This document shows, one piece after another, positions 1 through 11,571 of a DNA stretch of 64,000 nt. The stretch comes from Desmodesmus armatus (Eukaryota > Chlorophyta > Chlorophyceae > Sphaeropleales > Scenedesmaceae), in contig VIIQ02000892.1 in assembly GCA_007449985.2 (NCBI GenBank), forward strand, positions 69,501-133,500. Direction: 5' to 3'. A model generated the notes under the pieces. The model searched no databases. It was given only the letters and a program-made list of their open reading frames with translations, and had not been told where the DNA came from. The first letter of the stretch is position 1. Every line of letters begins with the position of its first letter. Both the position numbers and the translations under genes were made by a program.

Positions 1-1862
1 TCCTGGCGGTGCTGCAGTTCTGTGCAGCCGATGACCAGTGCAGCCTGTTCAACGCCGCCAGGGCACACAGCCGGCTGCACACGGCAGCTATGTCGGTGCT
101 GCGCAGCCCCACACTGAATGTGACCCAGCAGCATCAGGTGGACGGCCTGCTGCTGTACCTTGACAAGCATGGCTGCCACATGGACAGCTTGGAGCTCAAC
201 GGCAATGATCAGTACCCAGCTTTCCTCTTCGACCTGCCATCCACCCTGCAGCTCACCAGCTTGCAGTTGTCTGGCTTGCAAGTGCAGCTGGAGCCGGGCG
301 ATGGAGATGGCACCTTGGGCTTACTGGGTAGTGTTGCCAAAATGACGGCCCTAAAGCACCTGCGGCTAAATGACTGTCTTGTGAAAGATGAAGAGGAGCC
401 ACTGCTCTCAGAAGCAACGCAGCTGCCTGTTTCCTTGGAATCTCTCAGCATTCGCAGACTATCCACCTATGAGATGTGGGCCCGCACGATGTCTTTGGAC
501 CATGTGGAGTTCCCCACCGCCATGCTGCAGCACCTGCAGCAGCTCACCCACCTTGAGCTTGCTGAACTGTATTTGGGTGAGACCAGTGACACACAACTGC
601 AGCCCCTGCAGGCGCTGACCAGCCTGGCTGACCTGCGCATCAGCAAGCTTCGAGCAGGGTGGGGCGTCCGTGTCCCGGCCAGTATGTTGTCTGCCACACA
701 CCACTTGACGCGCCTAGAGTTGACAGGGAATTACAGCATGGACAGCACCATTGTGCACCTAGAGCCTGATGTCTTGGCTGGACAAACCATGTTGCAGCAC
801 CTTGACTTGGACAGCTGCAGCTTGTGCCGTACAGAAGCAGGGGCTCGTCGCACTATGTTGTCACACCTACAACATATGCAGCACCTGACATACCTCAGGT
901 TGTGGAGCAGCCTCAGTGGACCATATGGTGACATACTCCCTCCCGCAGCAGCACATGCAGCCCTGACAGCCAGCAGCAAGCTGCAGCACCTTGACATCAG
1001 CTACTGCGAACTGCCAGCAGGTGTGTCGCAGTACATGTTTCTAGCTGGCAAGCAGTTGCTGCAGCTGTTGGACATCTCGCATGCGTTTATCGCGCTGCCA
1101 TCAGACAACGGCCACTCAGTCCCGGAACTCAGCCACATTGTCAGCTGCTGTCCTGGCCTGCAGTCTTTGAAAATGAAAGGCGTGCAGTGCAATGCAGAGT
1201 CGCTGGTCCCACTGCAGCGCCTGAGCAGGCTGTACACACTGCATCTGGGTGATAGTGATGAACGTTCACCAAAGACAGGGGACGGTCTGGAAGCTGTGTG
1301 CCAGCTGACAGCGTTGAGGGAGTTGGAGCTGACGATCCCACGCAGGAACTCCGCCAAACCAAAGGAGGGCCTTCTGATGCAGCTGACACAGTCGCAACAG
1401 TTGACCATGCTGACACTTTACGGGCCGCTTGATGGTACTCGTCAGGCTGTCAAGCTGACTTGCCAGGTGGGTTGAACGAAGTGGGCCCCTCAAAGCGCAA
1501 GACAAGCTTTTCCCACAGGCTTATGTACAAACCAGAACCAGTAGTGTGACTCACAGTGAGCCGCTCAGCTCATCGGGTGGTTGATGCTGATCTTGTTGCG
1601 ATAGCAACGCAGACACCACAAGCTTGGTTTGAATTGACCCCAAATTTGGGGTGCCAAGGCTGGCAATGCAATACCAGCATGTTGCATTGCCTATCCATGT
1701 TGTTTTGTCCTACAATCATCATGGATGCGGCTGCTGCATTGTGGTGTGCAGGCACCTACTGACGAAGCGATCTGGCGCCAAGTTCTGCGGCTGCACTTAA
1801 GCCACAACAATGCTACAGTGGCACAGCACGCGGCTGCAGCACTGGCAGCACCTATGCCTTGA
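1..1862 (+). CDS. F-box-like/LRR protein A (5' partial)
   Basis: Member of the eight-gene LRR family of this window, cut at its 5' end by the window edge. The frame is open from base 3 and begins inside the F-box-like segment (LAVLQFCAADDQCSLF). About a dozen irregular leucine-rich repeats of the form LxHLxLxxCxL follow. I place exon 1 at 3-1466 (ending CQ, then GTGGGT) and exon 2 at 1752-1862 after a CAG acceptor; exon 2 encodes APTDEAIWRQVL...AAAALAAPMP and a TGA. The continuation from 1467 to a TGA at 1475 is intron read-through. A GTGAG donor-like site lies just after the stop, so a 3'-UTR intron is likely. F-box/LRR proteins usually recruit substrates to SCF ubiquitin ligases, but here the F-box is degenerate and the partner unknown. 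This is the most diverged member. Confidence 0.8.
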
Positions 1863-3292
1863 AGGTGAGTTAGCAGCAACGACATGTGCAAGATTCTTTC
1901 GGACAATGCTTGTTGGAATCCAGCTGCCCTTGACACACCTACAAAGGCGACCCCTGATGTGTTTTCACCGGCTAGACATGCACACCCCTCTTGCCTTAAC
2001 GTTACGCCAGTGGTTCGCCATAGGCGTAGTTACTTACTTACTTTTCACCGGCAAAAGGGAGCCGCTTGGCTGCTACAGAACACTGGTACCCGTGCCGTAC
2101 CGGTACGGGTGGATAAATGCTTGCCGCTGACCTGTTCTTGCTCTGCCCTAATCTGTCCTGTTGTTGTCCCCAGGTGTGGTCATGGCCAGCACTCAGCGAC
2201 TCAGTCGCTGCGGCTGCAGGTGTTGTTGTTGCTGGTGGCATGGGATACATCCACCTCAGGTGCTACCCTGTGGTAGCGTTCGTACCATTTTTGAACAACA
2301 TTTGTGTCAACAACGTTACGACGGGAGCCACAGGCTTGCCATCAGCTGAGCACAGGCATATTGGCATCAATGTGTCACCTGAAGTTGCATGAGACAGGTG
2401 CTGCAGCAGGTGGCGCGCGGCTGTGTAGTGATAGCAGGCCAGTCCTTTGATGATGGTTGCTGCCCTGGGGTGAATGCTGTTGTGTTTGTGCAGCTTGTAG
2501 GGCAGGTTTGTGTTGTGTGGAGGGTGTGTGTGCACATTCAGGACGACATCTATCTGGTGGTCACACGTGGGGCTCCTACAAGATGTGAAATCTTTTCTGA
2601 TAGGCTTTGTAAGTTGGAATGCAGGGTTGTGGCAGCTTGGCATCAAGGAAATCACTAGTAGGTGGCACAACCTGAGCCCTGGGCTGCAAATTTTGGGTTA
2701 TCTCACGTGCTTTGCCTCTTTCCCCCAGCTGTTGAGTTTGCCTGACAGCTGCGAGTGGCCAGCTGGTGGAAAGGTTGCTTTGGTGGAAGTTTGCTGCCCC
2801 ACCCCAAGCGCTGTTAACAACGTTGTGCACACCAGTAAAACATGTTTTACTGGTGTTAATGATGGTATCTCTGCCAAACAGTCAACAACAGGCAGCCCAG
2901 AAGGCCTCCTTTCAAAAGCTGCAATGTGCATGGCTTTCCCAGCTGGAACCCCTCTGCCAGCTGGGTGCCCTCTGCAGAGGGCCTCACAGAGTCTGCCAGA
3001 GGGGGTGTGGGTGGGCAGTACCGCACTACCTAGTTCCCAGTCGCTTTTCGTCCGAACGTTGCCTGAGGGATAGAGGCCCAATGGACTTGGTATGAACAAT
3101 GATAGCGGCAGCAGATTGCTCAGCTGTACAGTGTGCTAATCTGCTGCTTTGAGCTGAGTGTGTCTGACAGGTCTGACTGTGCTGAGTGTCCCTGTGTCCA
3201 GGCCGTGGTGATCAGCTCGATGCAATGATGCTTCTTTGTCAGGCTACTAAAGAAAAGGTTTGCGACGCTGCTCAACTGTGGACCTCCGCAGG
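1863..3292. other. Intergenic / UTR region between LRR genes A and B
   Basis: No gene that I can support. It should hold the 3' UTR of the upstream LRR gene (a GTGAG donor-like site at about 1866) and the 5' UTR of the next one, whose last UTR intron ends at the CAG directly before 3293. A hydrophobic Ala/Gly/Val-rich reading frame near 2180-2270 resembles frames found downstream of other LRR copies. A perfect palindrome lies at 2829-2856. Confidence 0.5.
2829..2856. repeat. Perfect 28-bp palindrome
   Basis: The two 14-base halves (ACACCAGTAAAACA and its reverse complement) are exact mirror complements about the centre 2842/2843. Pairing stops outside these bases. It lies between two LRR genes in no recognised element. 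Confidence 0.9.
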
Positions 3293-5105
3293 ATGGCCAG
3301 CAACAAGTCAGCACAATCCTCGCTGCTGACGCTGCCAGACCCCTGCCTGCTGGAGGTGCTGCAGTGTCTTGCTGATGATCAACGCAGCTTATTCAGTGCT
3401 GCCAGAGCCCATAGCAGGCTGCACCAGGCAACTGTGGCGGCGCTGCGCACTGTTAAAGCAAACCTGCCGCAACAGCAGCAGATGGACAGCGTGATGGCAT
3501 ACCTTTACAAGCACGGCCGCAATTTGGACAGCATCGACCTACATGGTTGTTGGTCAGTCAGTCTTCGCAAGCTGTCTCCTGTCCTGCAGCTCCGCAGTCT
3601 GCATCTAGATGGCCTGAGCGTGCAACTGCTGCATGGTGATGGGCCCCGGGGCGTGCTGGGGGCTGCTGCCAGTGTAGCAGCCCTCAAGCAGCTACGGCTC
3701 AGGGGCTGCAGGCTGCTTGACGAAGATGCAGAGGTGCTGACAGCAGCGCTACTTCACTTGCCTCCTGCCCTGGAGCACCTCAGCATTGTTTCTCTTTGGA
3801 AGTCTGGGCCGTCAGTGTGCCTCCCAACGGACGTGCTGCAGCGGCTGCAGCAGCTCACCTACCTAGAGCTTGGAGACACCCAGGTGGAGGGGGGTGACGA
3901 GGCCCTGCAGCCACTGCAGGCTTTGACCCGGCTGATCGACTTGCGCCTGCATGACATCCGTCCTGGTACACGGAACGCTGCCAAGGTGACTGCCAGCATG
4001 TTGTCCAGCACAACGTGCCTCACATGTCTTGTAGTGTCGGGCTGCAGCATTGAGCCAGATGCCCTAGCGGACAAGACCAAGTTGCAGCATCTGCAACTGC
4101 ACGTTGCTGAGCGCTGGCATGGTGGCGTGGCAGAGTGCACCAAATTATTGTCCCACCTGCAGCACATGGAGCAAATGACACACCTCAGCTTGAAGGACAA
4201 CCTACTGGCTGGCGACGACGGTGCTTCACGCCTAGCAGCGTACTCAGCGCTGACCGCCAGCAGCAAGCTGCACCACCTTGCAGTCAGCCGATGCAAGCTG
4301 CCAGTGGGTGCGTGGCAGCACATGTTCCCTCTTGGCAGGGACCTGCCATACCTGCGGTTCTTGGACATTTCATATGGTGCACGTGCGTTGGGCGATGATG
4401 GACGCGCCCCCGAGGGCAGCCTCATTGCCAGCTGCTGTCCCAACCTGCAGTACTTGGACATGCAGGGCTTGCTGTATAGCAAGAAGTTGCTGACCCCTCT
4501 CCAGGGGCTTGGTGACCTGCGCACGCTGCACGTCAAGGTTTGTGATACTGGGGACCTTGAGGCAGTATGTCAGTTGACAGGGTTGAGGGAGCTTGAGGTG
4601 CATGGGTCCCTCACTGCAGGAGCTCTGCTTCCACAGTTGACACAGCTGCAGCAGCTGACAGGTCTGACTGTGCTGAGTTATGAGGATTACAGGGGCAACG
4701 CGTGGCGCCCCGACCAGATCCGTTTAACACGTCAGGTGCGCTGGACTTGTGCCGCACTGTTCACTGATTTGTGGTTTCCGTTGCATCATGATGTTCCTTG
4801 CGTGCGTGTTCAATTATGGCATAATCAAGTCTGTTATGCAGAGCTGCAGAAGCTGTGCCGATGTTGTGTGTGGTGTGTCAACTGCCTGTGTTCTGAGTTG
4901 GTGCCAACCATGCTGCAATAGCTGAGGCCATGTCATGAGTGCTGCTGATGCGGTTGATGCGGTTGATGTTGCTCCTTCTGGACCGTCGCTGTCACTGTGA
5001 CAGGCCCCTGAGGACGAGCTTTTGTGGCGGCAGCTGCTGCAGCGCCAAGTCAACCATCCCGACCCTGCAATCGCACAGCAAGCAGCTGCAGCATTGGCAG
5101 AGTGA
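3293..5105 (+). CDS. F-box-like/LRR protein B
   Basis: Complete member of the LRR family, predicted 514 aa. Exon 1 is 3293-4735 and exon 2 is 5004-5105. The start is the ATG at 3293 because a CAG acceptor lies immediately before it, as in the other paralogues; in-frame sequence upstream belongs to the 5'-UTR intron. Residues about 11-45 (LTLPDPCLLEVLQCLADDQRSLF...SRLH) form an F-box-like helix set; the rest is irregular LRRs such as LKQLRLRGCRL. Exon 2 encodes the family cap APEDELLWRQLLQ...AAAALAE. Introns are GT-AG (CAG|GTGCGC at 4735). The role is inferred only: possible substrate adaptor of a cullin-type ligase or another binding protein, probably soluble since no signal peptide is seen. 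Confidence 0.85.
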
Positions 5106-8100
5106 GCCTCTTGGTGAGTCGAGCACACAAACTATTGCAGTGACAAGCGCAACTGCAGCTGGTTCTGCAACAGCCGCAGTGTGGCCATTACATTGGTGTT
5201 GGCATAATGCCCCATGCTGTCGCCACACTGGACCACAAAGTTGTGCAAGGCTTGACGACGGCAGCAGAGTGGTTGCATGGGGTGCAACAGAATACAGTGG
5301 GACTAGCGGCAGCACAGCATGGCACTATTGGGCTGTGGTGAAATGGCGTCATGGCATGACCACATGGGTTCTTGGTGACACAACACGGTCTAGTCATCCG
5401 CATCAATCATTGCATCAACTACTTCCCACATGGGTCTTGTGCTGTTGCTGCTGCCGCCACCGCCGCCGCCGCCACCTGCTGTTGCTGCTGTCGCTGTAGC
5501 AACAATACTACTACTACTACTACTACTAAACAATACAATGTGCTGGTGTCATTTGTGCATGCATCAGTTCTGCAACAGAATTGTGCTGCGCGATCCACGA
5601 TGAAGCGCAGGGTTGGCAGCAGCAACATCAGCAGTGACTGTAGCCTGCGCTGGCACGAGCAACAACATGGGTGGCCCATCATGAGCTTGCGCGGTGGCCC
5701 ACTAGTGCGATTGCAGCAATATGGGGCATCGCACATGCGATCTCAGCTGCATCCAGTGTGACTTGCATATGATCCGCCCTCTGAGCCTTGCAGATGTGTG
5801 TTGGGCCAGTTAGCAGAGGGGCAATGATGCTGTGTACATGCAGCCAATGTTTTCCCACCTTAGTGGTTTAATCAGCAGGCTGAGTGGTTGTGAAGGGTGC
5901 GCTGTGTGAACGCAGCCGGTTCAGTTGTTGTCAAAGTCTGTGACTGTGCCGGAACAGAAACCAAGTTGTGTTGTGATGTGTCTTTGACACAGTAACTTGC
6001 GTGCCAGCGCACCGCAGGTACGGGTGAGCGAGTGTAACCACCCCGGGGCTTATCGGGTACCGGAATTGACGTACTTGTGCGGGTGATCTCAATCGCCCAC
6101 TCGAATGCGAAGAGGAAGGGTGCTAATATGTGAAAAGCCCCCATGAGCAGATCTGCTCGCTGGCCAGTGCCGGGGAAGAGGGTTAACCCCCTGCAATATT
6201 GGTATTGGTAACACTGGAAGCTTGTTGGGAGGACGTCTGTGCATCTGACAAAGGCCGTGGTGCCGTCTGCCAGTGACGATGCTTCATCTCAACTCAGGTG
6301 CAACTAGTTGTCTGTGTAGCAGGGTGAGGTGACGCGCAACAGTTGCAGTAATCCTCATTGAAGTGTTCATCAAAGGCTTCAACACCAAACAAAGGGGGCC
6401 ATGTTTCCGTCAGTGCCCCCCCCCCCCTTCAAAACACCCAAAACACGTTGCAAGGGTGACGGCATGTTGAAGTTGTGTTTGCTTGATCAATGCAGCCCTT
6501 TTGCCCCCCCCCCCCCCCCGTTAGGACAGAGGGGTAATAGCCTTCATCAGCCAGGCATAGTCCAGCATGGAATTGTCACAGTTGCGGGATGTATAACATA
6601 GTGAATATATTTGTATTAGTATTGGCTACCAGCCCACCAGGAGTGCTTGACTTGATGCTTTCTGCAACTGGTTCTGAACGGTTCAGAACCATCTGCAGGC
6701 CTGGCTTTGATGAGGCACTTGCACTCAATAGGTTTTCAAAGCACATTGTTCCCAACCTCGCAGCACAAAGCATAACAGCATGCTCTGTCAGCTCACAAAA
6801 GCATACTACGAATGAGCAAGGCAACGCAGAAGCGGCACAGCTATGCTCAGCGCTGCTGTTGCAACAACGATTGCGGTTGTGCATCCACGCCTGCAGTTGT
6901 AGAGCCATGCTGAAATCCAAAGCGTAAAATCAACGTTTGTGAGGATGCTGCAAAGCAATTCATGCTGAGCTGGGAGGGCAGCCTTGGGCGATGGCCACAA
7001 CCCCATGGGGGCTGAATGGATGAAGGTGTCACACGGGTTACGCACGCAACTACGGCGCAACTGAACCACAGGGGCGGCTGGTTGCAGCTGTAATGCCTGC
7101 TTGCTACTTACAGCTGTTTGCCTGCAGGTTTGGCAGCTGCAGGTGCCAGTGCTGCTGCTGACCTTTGCTGCCAGTGCTAGTGCCGAAGGAAGAAGTGTTA
7201 CACCGTGATCAAGCAGCTACGCTGCAAACGGACGGCAGGAACGAAAGGGTGCAGCAGACACGACAAGGGGACTGTCACGAACCCCCATCTCAAAAGGGCT
7301 CGAAAGAAACGGACGCACTCAACGAACACCCCTGACTGGGCGAACTGTACCAGCGGCTGCTGCTGCTGCTGGGCCCAGCAGAAGTAGTAGTAGTAGGGAT
7401 GTTACATGGGGCCTGTTGGCCCAGCAGAAGCGCGCAGTCAGTCAGTCAGTGTTCGTTACAAAGAGGCCTCAAGGACCCAGCCAACCCGATGCAAGCCCCG
7501 GGACCCAATCCATGTCCCGCCCTTGTAACTCAAGGCGCCACCAATTCTACTCAAGACAGCCCAACCACCTGTGGCACACAAGCTGTGTTAGCATGAAACA
7601 CGCACAAGGCATAAAGCGAACGAATGCGCGGCCAAGAACGCACATGCAGATGATGACGCAGACAAGCAGGCAGTGAAAGAGCTGACATGGCAATGCAAGC
7701 ATGACTAGCTGACCCAAACTAAGCTGGCACATGCATCACTGCCCCCGCCCCGTCGGCTAACAGGGTAAAGCAACCAGAAACACCAAGAATGAAGGTGTTA
7801 CAAGGGTTTCGCACGCAACTACGTTGCAACTGAACCCAGCAACGGATGGAGCAACCAGAAACACCAAGCACAACAGGAGACATGCAAGGCAGTCAACCAT
7901 CAGGCAAGGCGCGCCGGTCAGTCAGTCAGTGTTCGTTACAAAGAGGCCTTTGAATGAAGGTGTTACACGGGTTTCTCAAGCAACTACGTTGCAACTGAAC
8001 CCAGCCACGGATGGACACAACCAGCACGGAAGGGGGCCGTTCGGACAAACCCCACCATCAAAAGCTTGTCACGCACACTCAGTGTGCTGCCAGATTGCGA

Positions 8101-8264
8101 ACACAGAGATATAATACACTGGAAGGACTGAATGGCGCCAACGGCACTGCTTCTCGCACCTGCAGGGTTGCGACAAGAGGCCTCAAGGACCCCGCGCCAG
8201 AAGCACATGCGAAACTTGCCTTTCTGGCTTTACGAACTGGCCGCCGCCAGTGTTATGCATGAGC
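5106..8264. other. Gene-poor region with a dispersed repeat
   Basis: No coding region that I can support. It begins with a likely 3'-UTR intron donor (GTGAG at 5114) of the LRR gene. It holds a (TAC)n microsatellite at about 5507-5528, poly-C runs near 6418 and 6507, an imperfect hairpin at about 6669-6690 (GGTTCTGAAC and its complement), and copies of a dispersed repeat from 7016 on. Short frames on both strands lack family resemblance. Confidence 0.5.
7016..8015 (+). repeat. Dispersed repeat cluster, three clear copies
   Basis: A unit of about 60 bp (start GAATGAAGGTGTTACA, end CAACTGAACCCAG) occurs at about 7016-7075, 7789-7850 and 7950-8015, with a more diverged copy at about 7190-7235. 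A second motif (GTCAGTCAGTGTTCGTTACA, then AAGAGGCC) occurs at about 7438-7469 and 7919-7949; part of it recurs near 8167. The copies lie directly upstream of the tRNA gene. No coding capacity or terminal inverted repeat is visible. Confidence 0.7.
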
Positions 8265-8336
8265 GGGAATGTGGTATAGTGGTATTATTGTCCGTTCGGG
8301 TCGGACAGGTCCCGGGTTCGATTCCCGGCATTCCCC
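8265..8336 (+). tRNA. tRNA-Pro: tRNA-Pro (anticodon CGG)
   Basis: Cloverleaf read directly from the sequence. The acceptor stem GGGAATG pairs with CATTCCC at 8329-8335. A 5-bp anticodon stem GTCCG/CGGAC encloses the loop TTCGGGT, giving anticodon CGG (proline). The variable loop is AGGTC and the T-arm is CCGGG-TTCGATT-CCCGG. Internal pol III promoter boxes fit (A box TGGTATAGTGG, B box GTTCGATTC). There is no intron. No run of four or more T follows within about 80 bases, so termination may be weak or further downstream. CCA is not encoded, as expected for a eukaryotic nuclear tRNA. Confidence 0.92.
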
Positions 8337-11300
8337 AGGACAGCCTGTTGCGACAGTGGTGCACCACGTTGGTAATGACGCTGAGAAGACTTTCATCACG
8401 TGCGTCGACAGCCTCACAGGCAGTTTCAATTTTTGCCAGGCGAGCGATATGTCTTTGCAGTCTGAAGGCTGGAGGACGGGGTGACAGCAGCAGCAGTGGC
8501 AGTACTGCACACCATGGTAGTGTGGAGAAGCAGTGACTGACTCTGGTCACTGCGGTGTCTGCGCCGCTGCGCTCCTACTTCTCGGCTCGCTGTTAGCTGG
8601 CTTCCCGTGCTGCATGCAGCAGTGCTAGGCGCAAGTTCTTGGCTTGTGATGGTTGTTGGCTTGTGGCGCATGGTGTGTTTGGCTGACATAGGTGCTGTTG
8701 ATTCTGGGCTTACAAGGTTGCTTCAGCTGTGGCAGTGCACGCCTTTGCTGAAAGAAAGACAGATTTGAGTGTGATCTGAGATCAATCAACGTGTTGTTTG
8801 TTTTTGTTTGAAAGGGGCCCCATAGTGCTGAACAGCACTGGAAAGAGCCGTCTATACTGTTTCATGACACACACACACCTGGCCAGTGCCGCAGTTCACA
8901 TCAAGCAGCATCAACACTCTGGGCCACTGCCCTCAGCAATCAGCCGTCGCTATGCTGCTGCCTTTCTGGGCCTCAAGCCTTGAGGTTAGTAACCTGATAG
9001 GTATTTTGAGGGCACCAACAGGGCATCAATCGATCGCATATGGGCTTTGGCATGAGCCGCACCCGGCCTCTATCATACTGCTGGCAAAAAAGTCACTGAA
9101 TTTGCGCAGAAAGTGAAACATGCGACCCTGCAACAGCAAGTGTAACAGTAACAGATAATCAATCAAGTACAAGGCATTTCTTGGTATTTCTTGGTGCGCA
9201 CACACTGGGTTATATTCACCTCCATGAAGTGGTGGTAGTGATGGCAGGCCACGCAGTCTACTTTCGTTGCTGTTGATGCCGGCCTGCAGAGTGTGAAGCA
9301 CTTGCTGCTGTGGACGCTGCCTGGCATTTTGTTTGCTTTCTTAGCACGCCGCTTGGCGCATCAGAGATGGTTGTAGACAATGCCTGCCGCAGCAAGCTTT
9401 TTGCTTGAATACCTGCCCTCATCGTTTGCAGCATTTATCAACTGTCTTGAGAGGTCTCGGGTCCTGGGACCCACCGGCTGCAAAAGGCTTCTACTGCCCT
9501 AGGTGTTGAGAAGTGGAATGCCAGATATGTACTGCAAGGCCTCTATTGCGAACAGAGAATAGTACTTTTAGACCACATTGCCTGCCTGGACAGACAGTAC
9601 AGTGCCTCATCAAATAGCACATTGCTCAGGTGGCGGCCACCAAAGTTTGATGATGCCAAAATTACAAGTCCTGCACTCCATTGAGATCAACCCTGTGAAT
9701 CCTGTGCCTCCAACCCCATCCAAATGTCAACAGACACATGCCATGCGGCGCATGTGTTGGGCCAACATAACCTGCACACTTTGCACACCGCATGGAAACG
9801 GCATCAGGTGCCAAACCTTCACTCCGACCCCGGCTGGGGCCACCAGCTCAGAGGTTTATTGAGTCTTGCCAACCTGCCACCATGCAGCAAGGCAACCACC
9901 ACCATGCGGCAAAGCAACGTCAAACCTGGGGTGTAAGTGCCTTGAGGCCCTTGCTGCCATGCAGCAAGGTGACGTGGGGCGTGAGTGGCTTTTGGCTGGA
10001 AAGCCTCGAGCATGAAAACAGAAAATCACAGCATTGCATTGAAGGCTGGAACAGCACTGTCGTGCTGGCCAAAAACAGGGCAGCATGAAACCCCCTTCGT
10101 GGTGGCCTATTCAACTGTCATGCGGCAACCGTCAGATCCATCTGCAGAGGATATCCTGGCAAGCTGTGGCTGCGCTCTGTATGTCAAGCACACGTGTCAA
10201 CACAAACAACCGCTGGGTGTACTGAATACAGCAAGCAGAGGCAGTCATGAAATACAATGCTTGGCAAGCACATACAGCCCATATATACAACTACCAGCAC
10301 CAGTCGCAACCTCACTGCAAGCCCAAAAACACACTGGGCGCTGCCACCCTACAGCTTGAAACTCCAGCACATGTGCGTGTAAGCAACCGTTGTCAGTGAC
10401 ACATGTGTCACCTTCTCAGTATGTCAGTTGTCAAACTGCTTCAAGCGGTACACGTACTTCCGTTACGGTACACAGCACCACAGGTGGTGCTTTCCTTGGC
10501 ACAATATACACTCTGACGAGTAACTGTGATACAAGCCGCTTGTACCACTGTTAGATGCAGTGCATCTCTACACTCTGTACAGGACTGATGAACCAGCAGC
10601 CTGCACTGCAGACCATAAGTGCACAACAACATCATGTGCTTCCTCATTCCTGCCACCGTAGCATAGGGCTGTATTGCCGCAACGGCCGTCGATGTGACAA
10701 CAACAACAACAACCGTTGGGCACAATGCCGGGCTCAGCAAAGCATGGCAAAGCCACGCCATGCGGATGTGCACTCTGTCACATCAACAGCTGGGACACCC
10801 AATACACACAAGTTTTGAGAATAGGCTCCTGACCTTCTCAGCACTTGCCAACAAGCAACACGCCGCCTGAGTCCCGAAATTGTGTTGCAGCATACCTCCA
10901 CACTCCCCTCCTCCAAATCATCTACCACGACCATGTGTCTGTGTGCCTCATCGGGAAGGAGGAGGCGGGTGATGATGTTGGTAACAACAAGTGCTGTAGT
11001 AAGACGAGTAGCAACCACAGTCATGCAAACGTGCCGTACCAATGGCAAGGCACTGACAGAGCAACAAGAGGTGTTGCTATCACTCCAATGGACCCTATGC
11101 CGGACACCTCAACCTCCCAAACCACCGCCTCCATTCTGAGACTTGAGACGCCAGACTCATGCAGCACGATCAGAAAACTGCACTAATGCAGCAAGCACTC
11201 AGCAGACATGTGACCATCCCCAACCCAATGGGCATCAGGCATATGGCTATCAAACCGTCTTCGGCCTATGGCTCGCATAGCCCCAGCACCAGTGGCGCGC

Positions 11301-11571
11301 GCCAGGCCGAGTCTAAGGCTTGCGTGATGAGGGCAGGGCTGGATCGGTTGGGGTGTCGCCAACTGCCATGGATGCATCAGCCATCGTGTCCTTGTTGCCC
11401 GCAACAGCAGCAAAGTGTGCCGCGTGCTCAGGGTTGACATGCTCCTGTAGAACTGCTGAGGGGCTCTTGAAGGGGGCTGGCTGCTTAACCAGGTCCTGAG
11501 GGCATGGTACAGCAGGCGGGGTGGGGGGTGGGGGGGGGGGGGCAAGTGACATTGTGAAGGAAGGTTTAGGG
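8337..11571. other. Intergenic region, no supported gene
   Basis: I see no convincing coding region. Short frames on both strands lack introns, family motifs or consistent composition. The right part (about 11,000-11,571) probably includes the 3' UTR of the minus-strand purine permease. A poly-G run lies near 11,530 and small hairpins such as CTTGCTG...CAGCAAG near 9950. Confidence 0.5.

Noticed and set aside
9026..9301. 91-codon minus-strand frame with a leucine-rich stretch
   Set aside because: No splice-supported extension, no motif and no neighbouring exon; likely chance.
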